A DNA stretch of 9,473 nucleotides, taken from NCBI GenBank assembly GCA_002869095.1, contig PKTO01000053.1, positions 1 through 9,473 of the forward strand, in the 5' to 3' direction. Position 1 is the first letter of the stretch. Each line of letters begins with the position of its first letter. Below, piece after piece: positions 9,096 to 9,473 of this stretch. A program made the position numbers and the translations under genes. This DNA comes from Clostridiales bacterium (GTDB lineage Bacteria > Bacillota > Clostridia > Peptostreptococcales > BM714). The notes beneath the pieces were generated by a model. The model did not search any database, was not told where the DNA came from, and was given only the letters and a program-made list of their open reading frames with translations.

Positions 9096-9473
9096 TCATA
9101 ATTCCCCCTTGTCCGATATGCATTCTATTCCCGGCAAAGCTCCGCCCTCGAAGAGCTTAAGCGATGCCCCTCCTCCTGTCGATATGTGACTCATTTTATT
9201 TTCCAAACCGAATTTATGTATCGCCGCGGCGCTGTCTCCACCGCCTATTATGGTCGTTGCTGTTGAATCCGCCAAAGCGTTTGCCACCCCAAGTGTGCCT
9301 TTTGCAAAATTGTCCATCTCAAAGACACCCATGGGCCCGTTCCAAAGCACCGTCCTTGACTTCGCAATAACATCCGCAAATTCTCCAACTGTTTCATTGC
9401 CTATGTCCAAGCCCATCATGTCTGAGGGCATTTTTTCAACCTTCACTGTATGGAAATCGGCATCATTGCTGAA
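9096..9473 (-). CDS. pgk: Phosphoglycerate kinase, C-terminal part; 5' end outside window
   Basis: Transfers phosphate from 1,3-bisphosphoglycerate to ADP in glycolysis. Only the last 125 residues, about a third of the usual 390-400, are present, belonging to the nucleotide-binding domain. The frame runs to the window edge: residues FSNDADFHT precede the first GTG at 9446, which is therefore an internal Val and not a start. Family motifs are [18 protein letters not shown], the GGGDSAAA nucleotide loop and [10 protein letters not shown]. The protein ends KGEL with TGA at 9098-9096, one base before the tpiA start. It is the most upstream visible gene of the pgk-tpiA-eno run; gap would be expected further upstream, outside the window. 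Confidence 0.98.
   Translation of the reverse strand, partial: FSNDADFHTVKVEKMPSDMMGLDIGNETVGEFADVIAKSRTVLWNGPMGVFEMDNFAKGTLGVANALADSTATTIIGGGDSAAAIHKFGLENKMSHISTGGGASLKLFEGGALPGIECISDKGEL

Noticed and set aside
9096..9446. GTG at 9446 as the start of a short separate gene
   Set aside because: The frame continues to the window edge with phosphoglycerate kinase sequence, so this is an internal Val codon of a truncated pgk.

Overview
The window reads as a chromosomal stretch of a low-to-moderate G+C anaerobic Firmicute, most likely a member of class Clostridia. Five things support this. The glycolytic order pgk-tpiA-eno is followed by secG, rnr, smpB and ssrA, as in clostridia. The ribosome binding sites are strong and purine-rich. 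There is a K+-dependent membrane pyrophosphatase of the Na+-pump type. There is a TM1266-type small protein, known mostly from anaerobes with [FeFe]-hydrogenases. The tmRNA tag is short and clostridial in style (ADNNYALAA). I cannot name a genus.

Layout. At the left edge (2-1081, + strand) lies the C-terminal half of an RND-family efflux permease, cut by the window. Everything else is on the minus strand and converges on it. Read in the direction of transcription, from the right edge: pgk (cut by the window), tpiA and eno form a tight run with gaps of 1 and 11 nt, ending at a hairpin (7009-7036). A promoter (6945-6973) then starts secG-hppA, which ends at a 10-bp hairpin with a T-run (4575-4603). 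Another promoter (4515-4544) with a very short leader starts rnr. A third candidate promoter (2337-2365) overlaps the rnr stop codon and would drive the TM1266-like gene, smpB and the tmRNA gene ssrA (1141-1494). A hairpin (1107-1133), probably working in both directions, separates ssrA from the RND gene.

How the genes work together. pgk, tpiA and eno are lower and central glycolysis. gpmI, which usually sits between tpiA and eno in clostridia, is absent here. hppA turns pyrophosphate into an ion gradient and is paired with the preprotein translocase subunit secG. rnr, smpB and ssrA form the trans-translation and RNA-decay unit: tmRNA and SmpB rescue stalled ribosomes and RNase R degrades faulty mRNA. 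The TM1266-like protein sits inside this unit with no hydrogenase gene visible nearby.

I see no defence system, mobile element, CRISPR array or new multi-gene system. The points worth a second look are the very tight smpB-ssrA junction, the TM1266-like gene placed with trans-translation genes, the promoter-hairpin arrangement at the rnr end, the hppA insertion and the missing gpmI.
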